Positions 27,897-38,714 of a stretch of 50,003 bases of DNA are shown here, in pieces. This DNA comes from Chara braunii. Its lineage: Eukaryota > Streptophyta > Charophyceae > Charales > Characeae. The stretch covers positions 1,183,711-1,233,713 of the forward strand of contig BFEA01000027.1 of assembly GCA_003427395.1 (NCBI GenBank). Direction: 5' to 3'. Each line of letters begins with the position of its first letter. The stretch's first letter is position 1. The notes beneath the pieces were generated by a model. That model saw nothing but the letters and a program-made list of their open reading frames with translations, did no database searches and was not told the DNA's origin. The position numbers were made by a program, and so were the translations under genes.

Positions 27897-28560
27897 AGGC
27901 ACGGCTGGACACACACTCCCCTAGCTTGACGCATGGTACTATTACAGACACTGCCTGCACACCACCCGGGGGTCAGTCCATGGGTGTTGTATGCTGGCCT
28001 AGACTTCACGTTGGATGCTGGTTGTTGTTGGCTTTGGTCGCTCTGACAATCTCCCCCAGCCCGGACATTACACACATTATATCCACTTCCCACGGTGGTA
28101 CATGTGGTAAAACTCTCCAATTTCATACTGTAGGTCACAAGTTCGAGTCCGGTTCCGGACTTTGGGGGGGGTCCTGTCCAGATAGGCCTGTCTCTACCAC
28201 ATACACCCACACACAGGGATACCACTTCAGATAGCACAACCATGATACATATTCTATCAATACCATACACACATACTATACACACACACATAGCTCAAGC
28301 TACACACAAACACATGTACTACTGGAGGTCATAAGAGCACCTCTCACCAATACTCAGTACTCACCTCGCAGATGCTCCATGGTGGGGAGCAGTGTTTGTC
28401 GGGTCCACATATAGATTACGAAAAGATGCAGAGTACATACACATATACACAACCATAGGGCTGGGAGAAGGTCACGATCAACTAATAATGATGATAGTCG
28501 TCCGATGATAAGCATCCCCCTTAATATCAGCTAGATCTGTGGTGGGTGACTAGAGGGCGT
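27897..28560. other. Spacer between elements 1 and 2, with a tRNA-like head
   Basis: 664 bp with no protein-like frame. At 28098-28165 a tRNA-like stretch reads GTGGTAAAACTCTCCAATTT, then AGGTCACAAGTTCGAGTCC with a good B box (GTTCGAGTCC). This looks like a tRNA-derived SINE head. The downstream ACACAC-rich DNA could be its body. Confidence 0.5.
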
Positions 28561-28606
28561 TGTGACACCCAACTTCACGTCCGGCGCGACTTCCTGATCG
28601 GAGTGG
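28561..28606 (-). repeat. Fragment of an LTR end, inverted
   Basis: TGTGACACCCAACTTCACGT and the following CGCGACTTCCTGATCGGAGT are the reverse complement of the last 46 bp of the gypsy LTRs here (compare 27851-27896). It directly abuts the start of the element 2 LTR. Confidence 0.8.
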
Positions 28607-31307
28607 TGTGACGAACCACTTTCTGTTTCGCGCGAATTTTTGTGCGATGACAATGAGGGGTCCCGAGATGGGAAGGTTGGGCAAATTGCGGGAGGAGGGG
28701 TCGGCGAGTAAATTGCGTCAGTGTCCTTGCTTTTTTCTTTTCCTTCGCTTCGCTACTCCCCTTTCGATGGTGATGGGACAGGCCTGGGACAGACGGTTGA
28801 GTGTGCGCGCCCCATTGGGCGTGATCAATAACGATTGGCGATAATTATTTCTTGCTCTGCTAGGAATAAAAGGAGGGAACTGAGATTTTGGCGCGACGAT
28901 CGCGCGGGAGCTTTTCGGGTTTGTTTTTAAAATTTTCCTTTCAACTAAGAACGAGCCCCGAGGGCTCTCGGAATTTTTGATTTCCTTGTCTCACCGGAAT
29001 TTTTCTGTTGCAATTTTGAGTTCAGATAGGAATTTAGGACTTTTTGAATTTCTTGCCGAGCGGCGCCTCTTTCTTGCGCATATATTCCTGCGGGGGGAAC
29101 GAAGTTATGACTAAGCGGCGTCCTTAATCTTGCATGCAACTGTAATCGATGGGCGGGCGCCATTGTAACTGTATCTTTCTTCTTGTTCCTTCGCATTCTT
29201 CCCGCCCTTTTTCCCTTCTTTTTGCTGCATCTGATTGGCCTGAGCGCTGCATGCCTAGATCGATGCGTGGAGAGTGGCTACGTCCCCCACGCCGCGATCT
29301 GGTCATGCCAAGCGTAGGCACTTCCTTCTCTGCTCCTCTTTTCAAATCCCTGCAATCTCACATCTTCGCGCACGCATGCATGCGATAAATTTCATCAGCG
29401 TGATTAGAAAGCTCTCTAAAAATTTTGGAAGCTCGAGGTTAGCGCGATCAATGAGGGTCGGCTAATGAGCGAAGTAAGAGGTGAGTTGACGTGGGAGTTG
29501 GGCGACCCGACGAGCTGGTGCCAAGGGCGCGGGGTTGACGTGTAGGCCACGACGGACTGTGGCGCACGGGCGAACCTGACAGGCACATGCGGACTAAGCG
29601 GGGTGACAACTTCGTTGGTGGGTGCGAGACAACGGACTGTCCGCATCGGAAAGAGAGAGAGAGGGGAAACAGGCGGATATGGAATTGCAATCTTCTGTCT
29701 TTTCTCAGTCCTTGTGTATGAAATTTTGGCTCTGGGCGAGGCGCCCTTGTTTTGCATTTTTGACATTTCTTTCGGCTTTGTGTGATGTGCGGCTCAATCT
29801 CCGTCCTCCCTATTTCGTTTTTGCATCCGCTTGATGAGATGGGTTTGATGATCTTGTAATGCTTGAATACCCGATGTTTTGCGTGTCATCCTGAATCATC
29901 CAGCGCTTGCAGCACTGATCTATTCTCACTCGGATGATTGGTAGGTGAAAGGAGTTTGATACTGTTACGGTGCTTCGATGTATGTCTGGATGGTGATGAG
30001 ATATTCTCCTAATGGCCACATAACTGCTTTTTGGTCGAACAAAATTGTCTGAAGGATTGTTGCATGAACCTTCTTCTGCACAGGTGATTGGCTAATGGAT
30101 CAACCCACAGTGGACCAACCCCGCGAGTCCCCGTGTAAGTGCGATCTGACGAGCACGACTTACACGCGCCCCCACGAGGACGGCCCGCAACCCCGAATAA
30201 TCTTAGCACGACAGATCTCGACGCGAATGATGGAATCCCTATCTACGGTACGGGTCAGGACGAATTGCGGTCCCGACGCCCTCAGACATTCGGGGATCGC
30301 TGAGTGTATAGGCTTTGTGCAAGACCGAAACGGAACGAGATTGATAGTCTGAGGGAATTAGTTGCATGACTGAGCCGGTACGCTGACAGATCGCTCCCCT
30401 GGTTATTTGCGCAGATCAGGATCTGGTCCGCTGGCCCTTGCGCACGCACGTGTAAGACAGCGGTCGTCCGCAGACGTGCCATCTATACGTGCGCCCGCAA
30501 AAGCCAGCCACGATCTCGCCCCGTAGGAAGATGTGTATGCAGGAATTCGGTTGAACGAGACATGCAGTGGCGATAGATTCTCCTTTCTGGATCACCGATC
30601 GCGAAAGCCTGAGGGACCCAGAATACCGAGCGTATTGGGAGAGGGAACAGATCCGTCGGCAGCGAATCCGACAACATCGCCACCTTCGGAACCCTGGGTA
30701 TCTTGAGTACCCCTGCCGGACTGAAAACAAGCGACTGTGCAGGGGCGACTTCCAGCTGGCAATCAACCGAGACTCGCGGATTCCCGGTTATCCCGACACC
30801 CGAAACCAGCAATATCTTCTAACCCAAGGCTTCGTTGCCATTACCACTGACTTCCTTCCCTACTATACCGTCCTCCCCTACCACCGGTTCCTCGTGGTCC
30901 CCTGGGATTCCATAGCCCGGTTCTGGCCCTGTCCGTCGTGCTCGGAGTGTCGGCAGCCCGACGAGCATCGGCAGGTGATGATCGTGCAACGAGCTCATCT
31001 CAGGGCCGAGCGACGAGAACCCAGCTCGTCTTCGTCGGACCCCGAGACGTGCGACGGTCGGCAGCGGTACGAGCACTCCCACAGAGACACCCGTAGCAAC
31101 CCACCCCGGCCCAGGCAACACAATCTGGCATCAACCCAACTCTGAGCCAGAAGACACTTGCACTCCTACCCCTGAAACTTGCCACAGAAGATCTCAGTTT
31201 CGACCTGGGACTCCACCACAAATCCCCAAAAATCCTTGACACACCCCTTTTTCGCACTTCCGGGCCCCCATCCCACTCCGATTAGGAAGTCGCGCTGGGC
31301 GTGAGGT
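28607..31307 (+). repeat. 5' LTR of element 2 (about 2.7 kb)
   Basis: Starts TGTGACGAACCAC and ends at GTGAGGT before the PBS. It aligns with the element 1 LTR in blocks (GATGACAATGAGGGGTCC, GGCGCCATTGTAACTGTATC, GATCGATGCGTGGAGAGTGG). The TATA position reads GATAAATT. It contains the LTR ORF at 30567-31145. Confidence 0.85.
30567..31145 (+). CDS. LTR-encoded basic protein (element 2)
   Basis: 192 codons, open but without an in-frame ATG. The start used is GTG 30567 (a TGA lies five codons upstream), at about the place where element 1 has its ATG. It shares with element 1 the phrases PCRTENKRLC, then QQYLLTQGFVAITTDF, VVPWDSIARFW and C-x2-C (CSEC). The tail is Arg/Ser/His-rich. 21 of 41 core positions are identical to element 1. 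A very open frame with amino-acid conservation argues for past coding function; loss of ATG suggests this copy is dead or uses a non-AUG start. Confidence 0.55.
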   Translation: MAIDSPFWITDRESLRDPEYRAYWEREQIRRQRIRQHRHLRNPGYLEYPCRTENKRLCRGDFQLAINRDSRIPGYPDTRNQQYLLTQGFVAITTDFLPYYTVLPYHRFLVVPWDSIARFWPCPSCSECRQPDEHRQVMIVQRAHLRAERREPSSSSSDPETCDGRQRYEHSHRDTRSNPPRPRQHNLASTQL

Positions 31308-31320
31308 TGGTATCGGAGCC
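31308..31320 (+). other. Primer binding site, element 2
   Basis: TGGTATCGGAGCC directly after the LTR, followed by GACACGTGGC as in element 1. Confidence 0.8.
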
Positions 31321-31421
31321 GACACGTGGCGAACTCACAGGGAGGTAAGCAGGATAGACGTTCAGACGATCTGGCGAATAGAGGATGACCCAGACAGCGG
31401 AACGCGCCTCGACACGATCCT

Positions 31422-32495
31422 ATGGTACTTAGGAGTCGATCGGCCGGAAGACAGACCGTCAACATGAGCGTCAATCAAGCGCTAAACGTTAATGTACAGT
31501 TGGGCGGGGCACCTGTCCCCGCACCACCCGTCCGAGTTCGCACACATGCAGCTCCCCCTTATTTGTATCTCTTCGACTCTGCGCATCACCTAGCCGGGGC
31601 ATGGCTGGCCACCTTACGGGCTCAACAGTACGATAACGATGAAGCCCGGATCAACATCCCCGCCCGATTGGGAGGAGACACGCACCATTGGTTTAGTACC
31701 TACGCCTGGATCGATCTCCCGACCTTCGAGAGAGACTTCCTAAATTGGTTCGACTACATCCACCCCAAACAAGCTTTCTTTATGATCAAAGATCGTGTGC
31801 AGAAACCTCTTGAATCCGTTACCGAATATCGTAGTAGGTTCTATAGGCTGTTTGTCAAGTCAGAGAGAGACGAAAAGGTAGGTAGAGACTTGTTTATCGA
31901 TGGGCTTTGAAGTCGGGCGATGAGGGCAAAAGTACGAAAGCAGTTCTCCCCCATCAACCATACCATGCAGCAGATTCTGGACGGAGCCGAGGAGATGGAA
32001 AGAAAGTTCGCCGCCAGCTTCTTAGAAAGCGAAGATCACGCCAAGGAGGGAGACTCCTCGCAGCTGGCCCGGGCGAAAGCTGAGCTGGCAGCGCTTCAGA
32101 ACAAATTAAAAAATATGGGTTTCGTCTCCGAACCTGTCACCTACCTAGAACAGGTCGCGGCCAAAAGGCCGATACCCGATACAGTCGCAGGACTACCCAC
32201 AGCGATCACACCCTCGCCTCCCCCAAGCATCCCCGCAAAGCCTAACGAATCGAATGCCATATTAGAATTAACTCGAACGTTAGTTTATTTGATGCAGGAA
32301 AGTAAGAAGGAGCAGTGTGAGCACAATGCACGAATTGAATCGATGATGAGGTCGATGCGCCCCATTACCATTAGGGCAGCCCCAGGAATGCCAGGAGCAG
32401 CCCCTGCCCCAGCAATAGGAGGGGCAGCAGCCAACACAAGTGTTTGTTACACGTGTCACTAGCCAGGACATATAGCCCGGGACTGCCCCCACTGA
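31422..32495 (+). pseudogene. Gag, element 2
   Basis: Collinear with gag of element 1: MVLRSRSAGRQTVNMSVNQA at the start, a capsid-like WFSTYAWIDLPTFERDFL, then ESVTEYRSRFYRLF and a knuckle at the end. Lesions: TGA (31908-31910) in DGL-stop-SR where element 1 has an Arg codon (CGC), TAG replacing Gln inside the zinc knuckle (CYTCH-stop-PGHIARDC) and a final TGA at 32493-32495 where element 1 has CGA. The ATG at 31422 lies 14 codons before the methionine equivalent to the gag start taken for element 1. Confidence 0.8.
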
Positions 32496-33410
32496 CCTGC
32501 ACAACCCAGGATCGAAGCCGCGCCAGTGGCAGCGGCCCTGATTGCTAATGGACCCGGTCGAGTGGCTACGATGGTGGAAGAAATAGACAATGGTGTGAAA
32601 GACGATAACTTTATACGAATCCGGACTCTTCCATGGAAATCCGCCGAATGCGACGTGGAAGTTTGGGGAAACCCCTATAGCGCGGTCCTTGATTCCGGAG
32701 CCGCGGTCCTGGCCATCTCCTTGCGAGTAGTCGAACGGGCCGGCAGGCGAAAGGATGTGATCCCATTCACGGAAGGCGATCATTTCGTCTCCGCTGACCA
32801 AGGCAAGATCCGAGTCATAGGGAGGATGGCGAATGTAGCCTTCCGCATCGGTAAGGTCAATGCCTTAGGTGACATGGTGGTCCTAAACGTGAACATGTAC
32901 GACCCTTACCGCGTTGCGAGCCACGCAGGATTTCAAACGACGAGCCGTTATCCTCAACAACACAGGAGGAAGTCCATACACTATTCCGATGCATCTCACT
33001 CTTAGGGTAGCCTCGATGGTCGAGCGACAACGACAGGAACCTGGCACGGTTCTGCGAATGATACGATGGGAAGAATCCACGGACGACTCCGACACTGAAG
33101 AAAACGAGGCTTCCTTGCCATCCATCACCACCGAAAGCGAGGAAGAGAACGACCCGCAGATTCTCGAACTAGCACGACGGATAATCCATTACCCGGTTCG
33201 ACCGAAAACAACGAAGACGTTCGTATTTAGCAACGAGGCAGCCCGACGAACTCGGGCCCTTATCCTAGGAGAACCACCGGTATAGGTGTCACGGATGCCC
33301 GATTCTTTGGAACCCCCTCGGACCCTATACGAGGGAGCTGCCCCACTGCTACCACGATATCTGGACAAACGGTCGTTTTGTGATGTTACGGGCATACCTC
33401 GAAGAGGAAG
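32496..33410 (+). pseudogene. Protease region, element 2
   Basis: Contains VLDSGAAVLAISLRVVERAG (aspartic protease active site, from about 32688) and GRMANVAFRIGKVNALGD. The segment equivalent to VLFGLPALVAM of element 1 is deleted, with a frame change after NMYD; coding resumes at FKRRAVILNNTGGSPYT. A TAG at 33283-33285 precedes MSRMPDSLEPP. It ends at the junction with element 3. Confidence 0.75.
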
Positions 33411-34568
33411 ACGGAATGGGGTTTTCAGAAGGAGGGAGGGGACGAAGGTAGGAGGTATGGCGGACAACGGGAAGAGAGCTATGGCTGGCGCTGGCCTCAG
33501 GCGCGATGCGGACCGTGTTGGCTCCGTTAGGACCGAGTTCCACTACGAGAAAACAGCCAGAGAACTTGGGAGCGAGTTTCCGGTCGCGTGCACATTTACG
33601 TACCTGCACCAGATCCCCTGGTTTATATTGGTGTTGCGGGTCTGCATTCCCGTTCCGGGCCTCGTAGCTACGGACTTGTCTACCGTGGGCCAGTTCGGTC
33701 ATTTTCTGTCTTTCCGGGCTAGGTTAGGGATAACCCTTTCCATTAAATCTGCATATCGCTTAGCCTTGGCTTTAAGGGCCGCACGCGTGTCCCTGCCCCC
33801 TTTTTCGACAATTCTCGAGATACCCCGATTATCGACACATGGAATGTTATTGGTCCGAAGCTGAAAGGGGGTGAATCCAGTGGACTCATGGGGGGTCGCT
33901 CGATGGATCCCGATGATTTGATAGACAATCTCGAGCCAAGGACGCGTGTCATTAGTCGCTAAATTCTTGCGGAGAGCGGTCTTAATCATGCGGTTCGCAT
34001 TTTCGGCCAACCCGTTCGACTGGGAGACATGGGGAGCAGTGTGTCGGAGAGTAACGCCACGATGCATCAGTAATTCCTCGACCTCAACTTTGAATTCATA
34101 CCCATTATCGGTTAGAATTTCCTCTGTATCTAGATGGTTATTGAGGAATCGGTCAATGTATGTAGCTATCTCTGAGGCCTTACGGGTCTTACAGGGGTAG
34201 ACTTCGATATATTTCGAAAAATGGTTGATCAACACCAAAAGAACGGAATATTCACAACGGTTGGGGCCAGGTGGCACGTCGATATTTGTTGCGTCCATAC
34301 TGACTCGCTGGAAAGGGCGTTCCAAGTGATCTTTTTCCGTGTAAGAGATAGCAGCGACCCACGCAGTTTCAGATGCGTCAGGTTCGGTCGTAGAGGGAGA
34401 GGTTGTCTCAGCCTCGTCATCCTTCTTCTTTAGCATTCGCTGAACGCGTTGATACGTGAAGTGTTTTTGATTCTTCCGACACTGCATAAGTTTATCATTT
34501 GCTACCTCTGATATGGTTACCAAGTGTTCTACTGGGACAGGAACTCGGATATCCGACTGCTTGAGCAC
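33400..34568 (-). pseudogene. Linker fused to integrase core, element 3
   Basis: From 34568 (minus) the frame runs 289 codons without a stop. It starts with a gag-protease linker (VPVEHLVTISEVANDKLMQC, similar to element 1), then after EKDHLE passes directly into integrase: RPFQRVSMDATNIDVPPGP (first D), ILTDNGYEF (second D), SQSNGLAENANR (catalytic E) and HESTGFTPFQLRTN. A second frame (33702-33349) continues with the GPY/F-like end (FSGCFLVVELGP, VVRHTSYLRPLP). Unlike element 1, the catalytic D, D, E region is not interrupted, but the zinc domain is absent. Confidence 0.8.
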
Positions 34569-34637
34569 CTGTAGAACACCAATTTCTCCCGTTCGAAACT
34601 GCGGTCCGGGTTCTGATCCTCGCTCGACCCATTCGAG

Positions 34638-35908
34638 CTAATCTTTGCCAGGTCGGATTGCTCCCATCAATCCTGCCAAATGAAGATACTCTGCAGGATC
34701 AACGACATCAGCTGCTTCGGAAGATGATCCCGAAGTGGACGCGATGGGGTCGGTCGAAGACGGCTGTTCGGTAGAGAAGGAGAAGGCTTCTCTATCCTTT
34801 GTTGCTTCCAACACTGCGGCCACCCGACCTTGATTCAGGGCCACAGGCGCAGCTGCTGGCGGGGGTTGATTACGCTTTGGCTGAGGGCATTCACGGGCAA
34901 AGTGTCCAGGTTGTTTACAATTGTAACATTCAATCCTCCCTACTGGATTGACCGCATGAGGGGGAGCAGGGGGCGCTGGTCCACATACAGGAGGAGCGGT
35001 CAACAGAGGGTACGAAGCAGGAACGGGGCGGGAAGGGTTAGAATTAGCTTTCATTAGTTTCGTCATGATCTGTTCCAACCGATCCATCTGAGAAGCCTGC
35101 ATCTGAATCAGATTATTCATCCACTCAAACTGTTTAGCTGTAGCAGTATGAATCATCTGGGCTAGATGCATGTTAGTAATAGGCACTGAGGTAGCATCCT
35201 AGGTCATTACGGTATTCACGGGTGCCATTTTTGGAGAAAGAGAAGGCCTCGAGGGAGGCAGGGGATGAGAGATCCGGAGTGGGCCCGTCTTGATCAGGGC
35301 GAGGGTAAAATCGTCCCACCGCTCTGAGCCACAAGCGCCGCTTAGCAGCCACATCTTGCATCGTGTCCGAGATGTCTTCATCCCCCTGACTGATACTTGC
35401 GCGTATCCAGCAGATCTAGTTCAAGCGCTTGAGCTATGATAACGGGTAGCTGGTTCGTCTTTGGAGAAACTTTTTTCTGCAGCTTCGCTTTCAACACTGG
35501 ATTGCGGAGATGATCGATGAACAAGTCTCGAGCAGCATTTTCTTCCCGCCCAGATTTATCTAATGCAGTTTGAAACCGATCCACAAAGTCGGCCAGCAGT
35601 TCTCCGGGTTCCTGTGGTCGGGTTTTTAGTACGAACCACGCGGCATCTTCGCTGACTTCGTCGAATCTCGCTAGGAACGCCCTCTTGAACATATCCCAAT
35701 CTACCCACCTATGCCTTCTAAACCAATCGTGAGCAGTGTTTCGAAGTAGCAGGGAAATGACGCGAGGGAGATCCTCTGCACCATACCCCTGAGCTTGCAC
35801 GGCTTGGAGCCATGCCTCGGGATGAGTATAGTTGGGGTAGAACGGGAAGGTAGCGGGGATGCTTACCATCACCCGGGGAGGTGCTCCATTAGCGTCGGGC
35901 ATGGGCAT
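34638..35908 (-). pseudogene. Gag, element 3
   Basis: Starts at ATG 35908 (MPMPDANGAPPRVMVS). The capsid-like region contains HDWFRRHRWVDWDMFKRAFL, then GELLADFVDRFQTAL and RDLFIDHLRNPVLKAKL. A frame change follows after about 176 codons. The second half (from 35186) has a Met/Gln-rich helix and a CCHC knuckle CYNCKQPGHFAREC, and ends with a TAG at 34636-34638 before LEW. It shares layout but limited sequence with gag of elements 1 and 2. Confidence 0.8.
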
Positions 35909-36025
35909 TTCTAGTCGAGCTTCGGCGGACCTCTGTCGAGTGACGGGAGGACTAAGACGGTAAGATCGGTTAGATGATCTTCCTCTCGCCAGTTCGTCTT
36001 ACTCTCGTCAGAACCGACACGTGTC

Positions 36026-36038
36026 GGCTCCGATACCA
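36026..36038 (-). other. Primer binding site, element 3
   Basis: On minus TGGTATCGGAGCC, preceded by GTGAGGT (LTR end) and followed by GACACGTGTC. Same 13-mer as in elements 1 and 2. Confidence 0.8.
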
Positions 36039-36269
36039 ACCTCACGCCCTGTGCTGTCTTCCGTTCGAAGTGTTTAAAATTTCGGAAGTGGCCCCGGAAA
36101 GGCAGCAAGATGAGGTGTGCCAAGGATTTTTGGAAGATTGAGTGCGGGGACACAGACAGAACCGAAATCCCCAGTGCCGGTCCGACTTAGTAAGAAGGGG
36201 GGAGAGTCCGTCACTGCGCGGGTTCTGAGGGAGAAGAAGGCGCGCGTGGGACTCATGGCGTGAGGAAAT

Positions 36270-36809
36270 TCAATCCAAAAAGTATCGTAACGGTTGAACT
36301 TCCCATCGAGCTGTCGCTTTACGTTTCGCGTGGAAGGGGGCGGGCACGTACTTGGTATCCCGTTTCCGGGTCAAGTCCCGACGTCGCTCATTACACAACT
36401 CTGAATCTGACGTGGAAGGCCTTAACAGGGTGGCTCTTTCCTTATGCTCATCTTCCTCTCGTACTCGGAAGTGAAAGCCCTTTGATTGGTAACGCTCGAA
36501 GCGGCAACAATCGTTGCACAGAGTGTTAGGCCAATGGGGCGCTACTGCTGACCACGGGATGACGATTAGCTCATTAAACGACAATAGCAATGAATAAGGC
36601 GGAAAGTGTGTGTCCACAATAACAAAACCAGCACCGACAAATCCAGAGCATCGAGTTTTAAGAGGCAAGTAGTATCTTCCGCCGATCTTGGTGACGGCTT
36701 CTCGTACGTCCCACTCGCATACACGTGTCCTCTTCTCGTTATATGGGAAGGGGCGTGGGGGGGATGCGGAAGGCCGGCGCCCAGTCGGCTTGGGACAATC
36801 GGTCCACAT
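36270..36809 (-). CDS. LTR-encoded basic protein (element 3)
   Basis: 179 aa from ATG 36809 on minus, intact. Its core begins GFVIVDTHFPPYSLLLSF and includes VIPWSAVAPHWP and a C-x2-C (LCNDC); 21 of 41 core positions match element 1. The N-terminal half is unrelated in sequence to the other two. The tail is charged and basic (REEDEHKER, then RRRDLTRKRD). The placement, between LTR TATA and PBS, is identical to the other two elements. Confidence 0.6.
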   Translation of the reverse strand: MWTDCPKPTGRRPSASPPRPFPYNEKRTRVCEWDVREAVTKIGGRYYLPLKTRCSGFVGAGFVIVDTHFPPYSLLLSFNELIVIPWSAVAPHWPNTLCNDCCRFERYQSKGFHFRVREEDEHKERATLLRPSTSDSELCNERRRDLTRKRDTKYVPAPFHAKRKATARWEVQPLRYFLD

Positions 36810-37567
36810 GGCAACAGCGAGATCCTATTTAGCATGCATCCCACATGTTAATCAGAACGATCCTACGATCTAGTGGAAGACAAGTCCATCAGGCAATCGT
36901 CTCATGATCCAGACATTCTCATTCATCCTCACAGACATTCATCAAAGAAGGTGCGAAAATGGCAGCCACACATCATTCAGTTCTCCGTGTGCTCTGTACC
37001 CCTGCCCCGTTATCCCCGATTAATTAAGCGTCAGCCAAACAACAATCTCATTCCTCGTGTACAATAGATTAACAAGCATCCATAATTGTTCATGTCATAG
37101 AGGGAGAGAGAGGAGGTAGGGAGGAGAAGACGCGGAGCAGACAAGATAGATGAAAATTACACCAAGATCCGATGATGAAAAAAAGGAAAGAGCTTCGGGC
37201 TTAACTGTCGTCGAACTGAACTCACACCAAGGAATAGATTCGAGACAGGGAGGCGCATCCGCCGCGAAGTTCAGTTATGGCCCCGGGCCATTCATCCATT
37301 CAACTCTGATTACTATCCCCGTGCATGCACCGACGATCCCGGCCGTCGCATGCCACTTTCCACCACTGCGATCGTCACCCCGCCGACTTAGTCTCTGCAC
37401 AGCCTTCCCGGATCCCACAGTCCGTCATGGCGATCAGGCGCACCGTCGGCCAGACTACAGTCAGCTCGTCGGGACTTTTCGACTCGCACTCCACACATAC
37501 CATCTAGCCACCGCTTCCCGGAAGCTGGCATACAAGTTGAGAGAGAGATTTGTGGGCGCGCTTGCGG

Positions 37568-37575
37568 AATTTATA
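37568..37575 (-). promoter_or_regulatory. LTR TATA box, element 3
   Basis: TATAAATT followed by CCGCAAGCGCG on minus, aligned to the TATA boxes of element 1. Confidence 0.6.
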
Positions 37576-38037
37576 GTTGCGGGAAGGGAGGTAGATACGA
37601 GGGAGGATGCAGATTGGGGCAGGGAAGGGTGAGGGGGGGTAGGGGATAATTGCTCGGCGAAAGCCATGTTGATCCTTCTGAGTCCGATCGTAGCCAATCA
37701 GAGTCATCGCATAATAGGAGCTTCCTCTTACACGGCGCTTCTCCTTGGCTAGACGAGGTAAGGAAAAGACCGACCGGGTTCTTGGGTGTAGGACTTAGAG
37801 TGGGAGGGGAAGGGTGCGCAGGATAGCGCGAAACGGATCCAAGATTCAGATGATCAAGAAAGAGAAAACGCGCGCGGGGCGAGAGAGAGAGAGAGAGGGA
37901 AAAAACGGTTACAGAGGGAGAGTGAGCGTGGGCGCGAAGGGAGCGTCGAAGATGGCGAGGGGAGCAGAAAGGGGGAAGCTCGCTTGCATGGCGCCGATCA
38001 CAGATGCAAAAAGAGGCACCAAAACAGTTACAGATTC

Positions 38038-38659
38038 NNNNNNNNNNNNNNNNNNNNNNNNNNNNNNNNNNNNNNNNNNNNNNNNNNNNNNNNNNNNNNN
38101 NNNNNNNNNNNNNNNNNNNNNNNNNNNNNNNNNNNNNNNNNNNNNNNNNNNNNNNNNNNNNNNNNNNNNNNNNNNNNNNNNNNNNNNNNNNNNNNNNNNN
38201 NNNNNNNNNNNNNNNNNNNNNNNNNNNNNNNNNNNNNNNNNNNNNNNNNNNNNNNNNNNNNNNNNNNNNNNNNNNNNNNNNNNNNNNNNNNNNNNNNNNN
38301 NNNNNNNNNNNNNNNNNNNNNNNNNNNNNNNNNNNNNNNNNNNNNNNNNNNNNNNNNNNNNNNNNNNNNNNNNNNNNNNNNNNNNNNNNNNNNNNNNNNN
38401 NNNNNNNNNNNNNNNNNNNNNNNNNNNNNNNNNNNNNNNNNNNNNNNNNNNNNNNNNNNNNNNNNNNNNNNNNNNNNNNNNNNNNNNNNNNNNNNNNNNN
38501 NNNNNNNNNNNNNNNNNNNNNNNNNNNNNNNNNNNNNNNNNNNNNNNNNNNNNNNNNNNNNNNNNNNNNNNNNNNNNNNNNNNNNNNNNNNNNNNNNNNN
38601 NNNNNNNNNNNNNNNNNNNNNNNNNNNNNNNNNNNNNNNNNNNNNNNNNNNNNNNNNNN
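38038..38659. other. Assembly gap (622 N)
   Basis: Unknown sequence between the element 3 LTR and a GA repeat. It hides the right terminus of element 3 and its flank. Confidence 1.

Positions 38660-38714
<55 letters not shown>
38660..38714. repeat. (GA)n microsatellite
   Basis: About 55 bp of GA directly after the gap. Confidence 0.95.

Larger units (their letters stand above)
28607..33410 (+). mobile_element. Ty3/gypsy element 2, left part only
   Basis: LTR, PBS, gag and protease region on plus, closely related in gag and protease to element 1. Similarity to the element 1 linker after protease (MPDSLEPPRTLYEG, then DVTGIP) continues to about 33410. There the sequence switches to the integrase end of element 3 on the other strand. 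RT, RNase H, integrase and 3' LTR are absent. Confidence 0.85.
33411..38037 (-). mobile_element. Ty3/gypsy element 3, internally deleted, minus strand
   Basis: Read on minus from the second gap: LTR, PBS, gag, short linker, integrase core and C-terminus, then the junction to element 2. Protease, RT, RNase H and the integrase zinc domain are missing. This corresponds to about 3.3 kb of element 1. It lacks a 3' LTR. Its gag and LTR ORF are clearly diverged from those of elements 1 and 2, so it is a separate subfamily. Confidence 0.85.
36039..38037 (-). repeat. 5' LTR of element 3 (start lies in the gap)
   Basis: On minus it shows U3 with GTAACTGTTTTGG and CGGCGCCATG, TATAAATT at 37575-37568 and downstream GACTAAGTCGGCGGGGTGAC, matching element 1. 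Further on come the LTR ORF, CCAAAAATCCTTGGCACACC and the end GCGTGAGGT. The TGTGACG start was not found before the gap at 38038, so the terminus is inside it. Confidence 0.75.
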
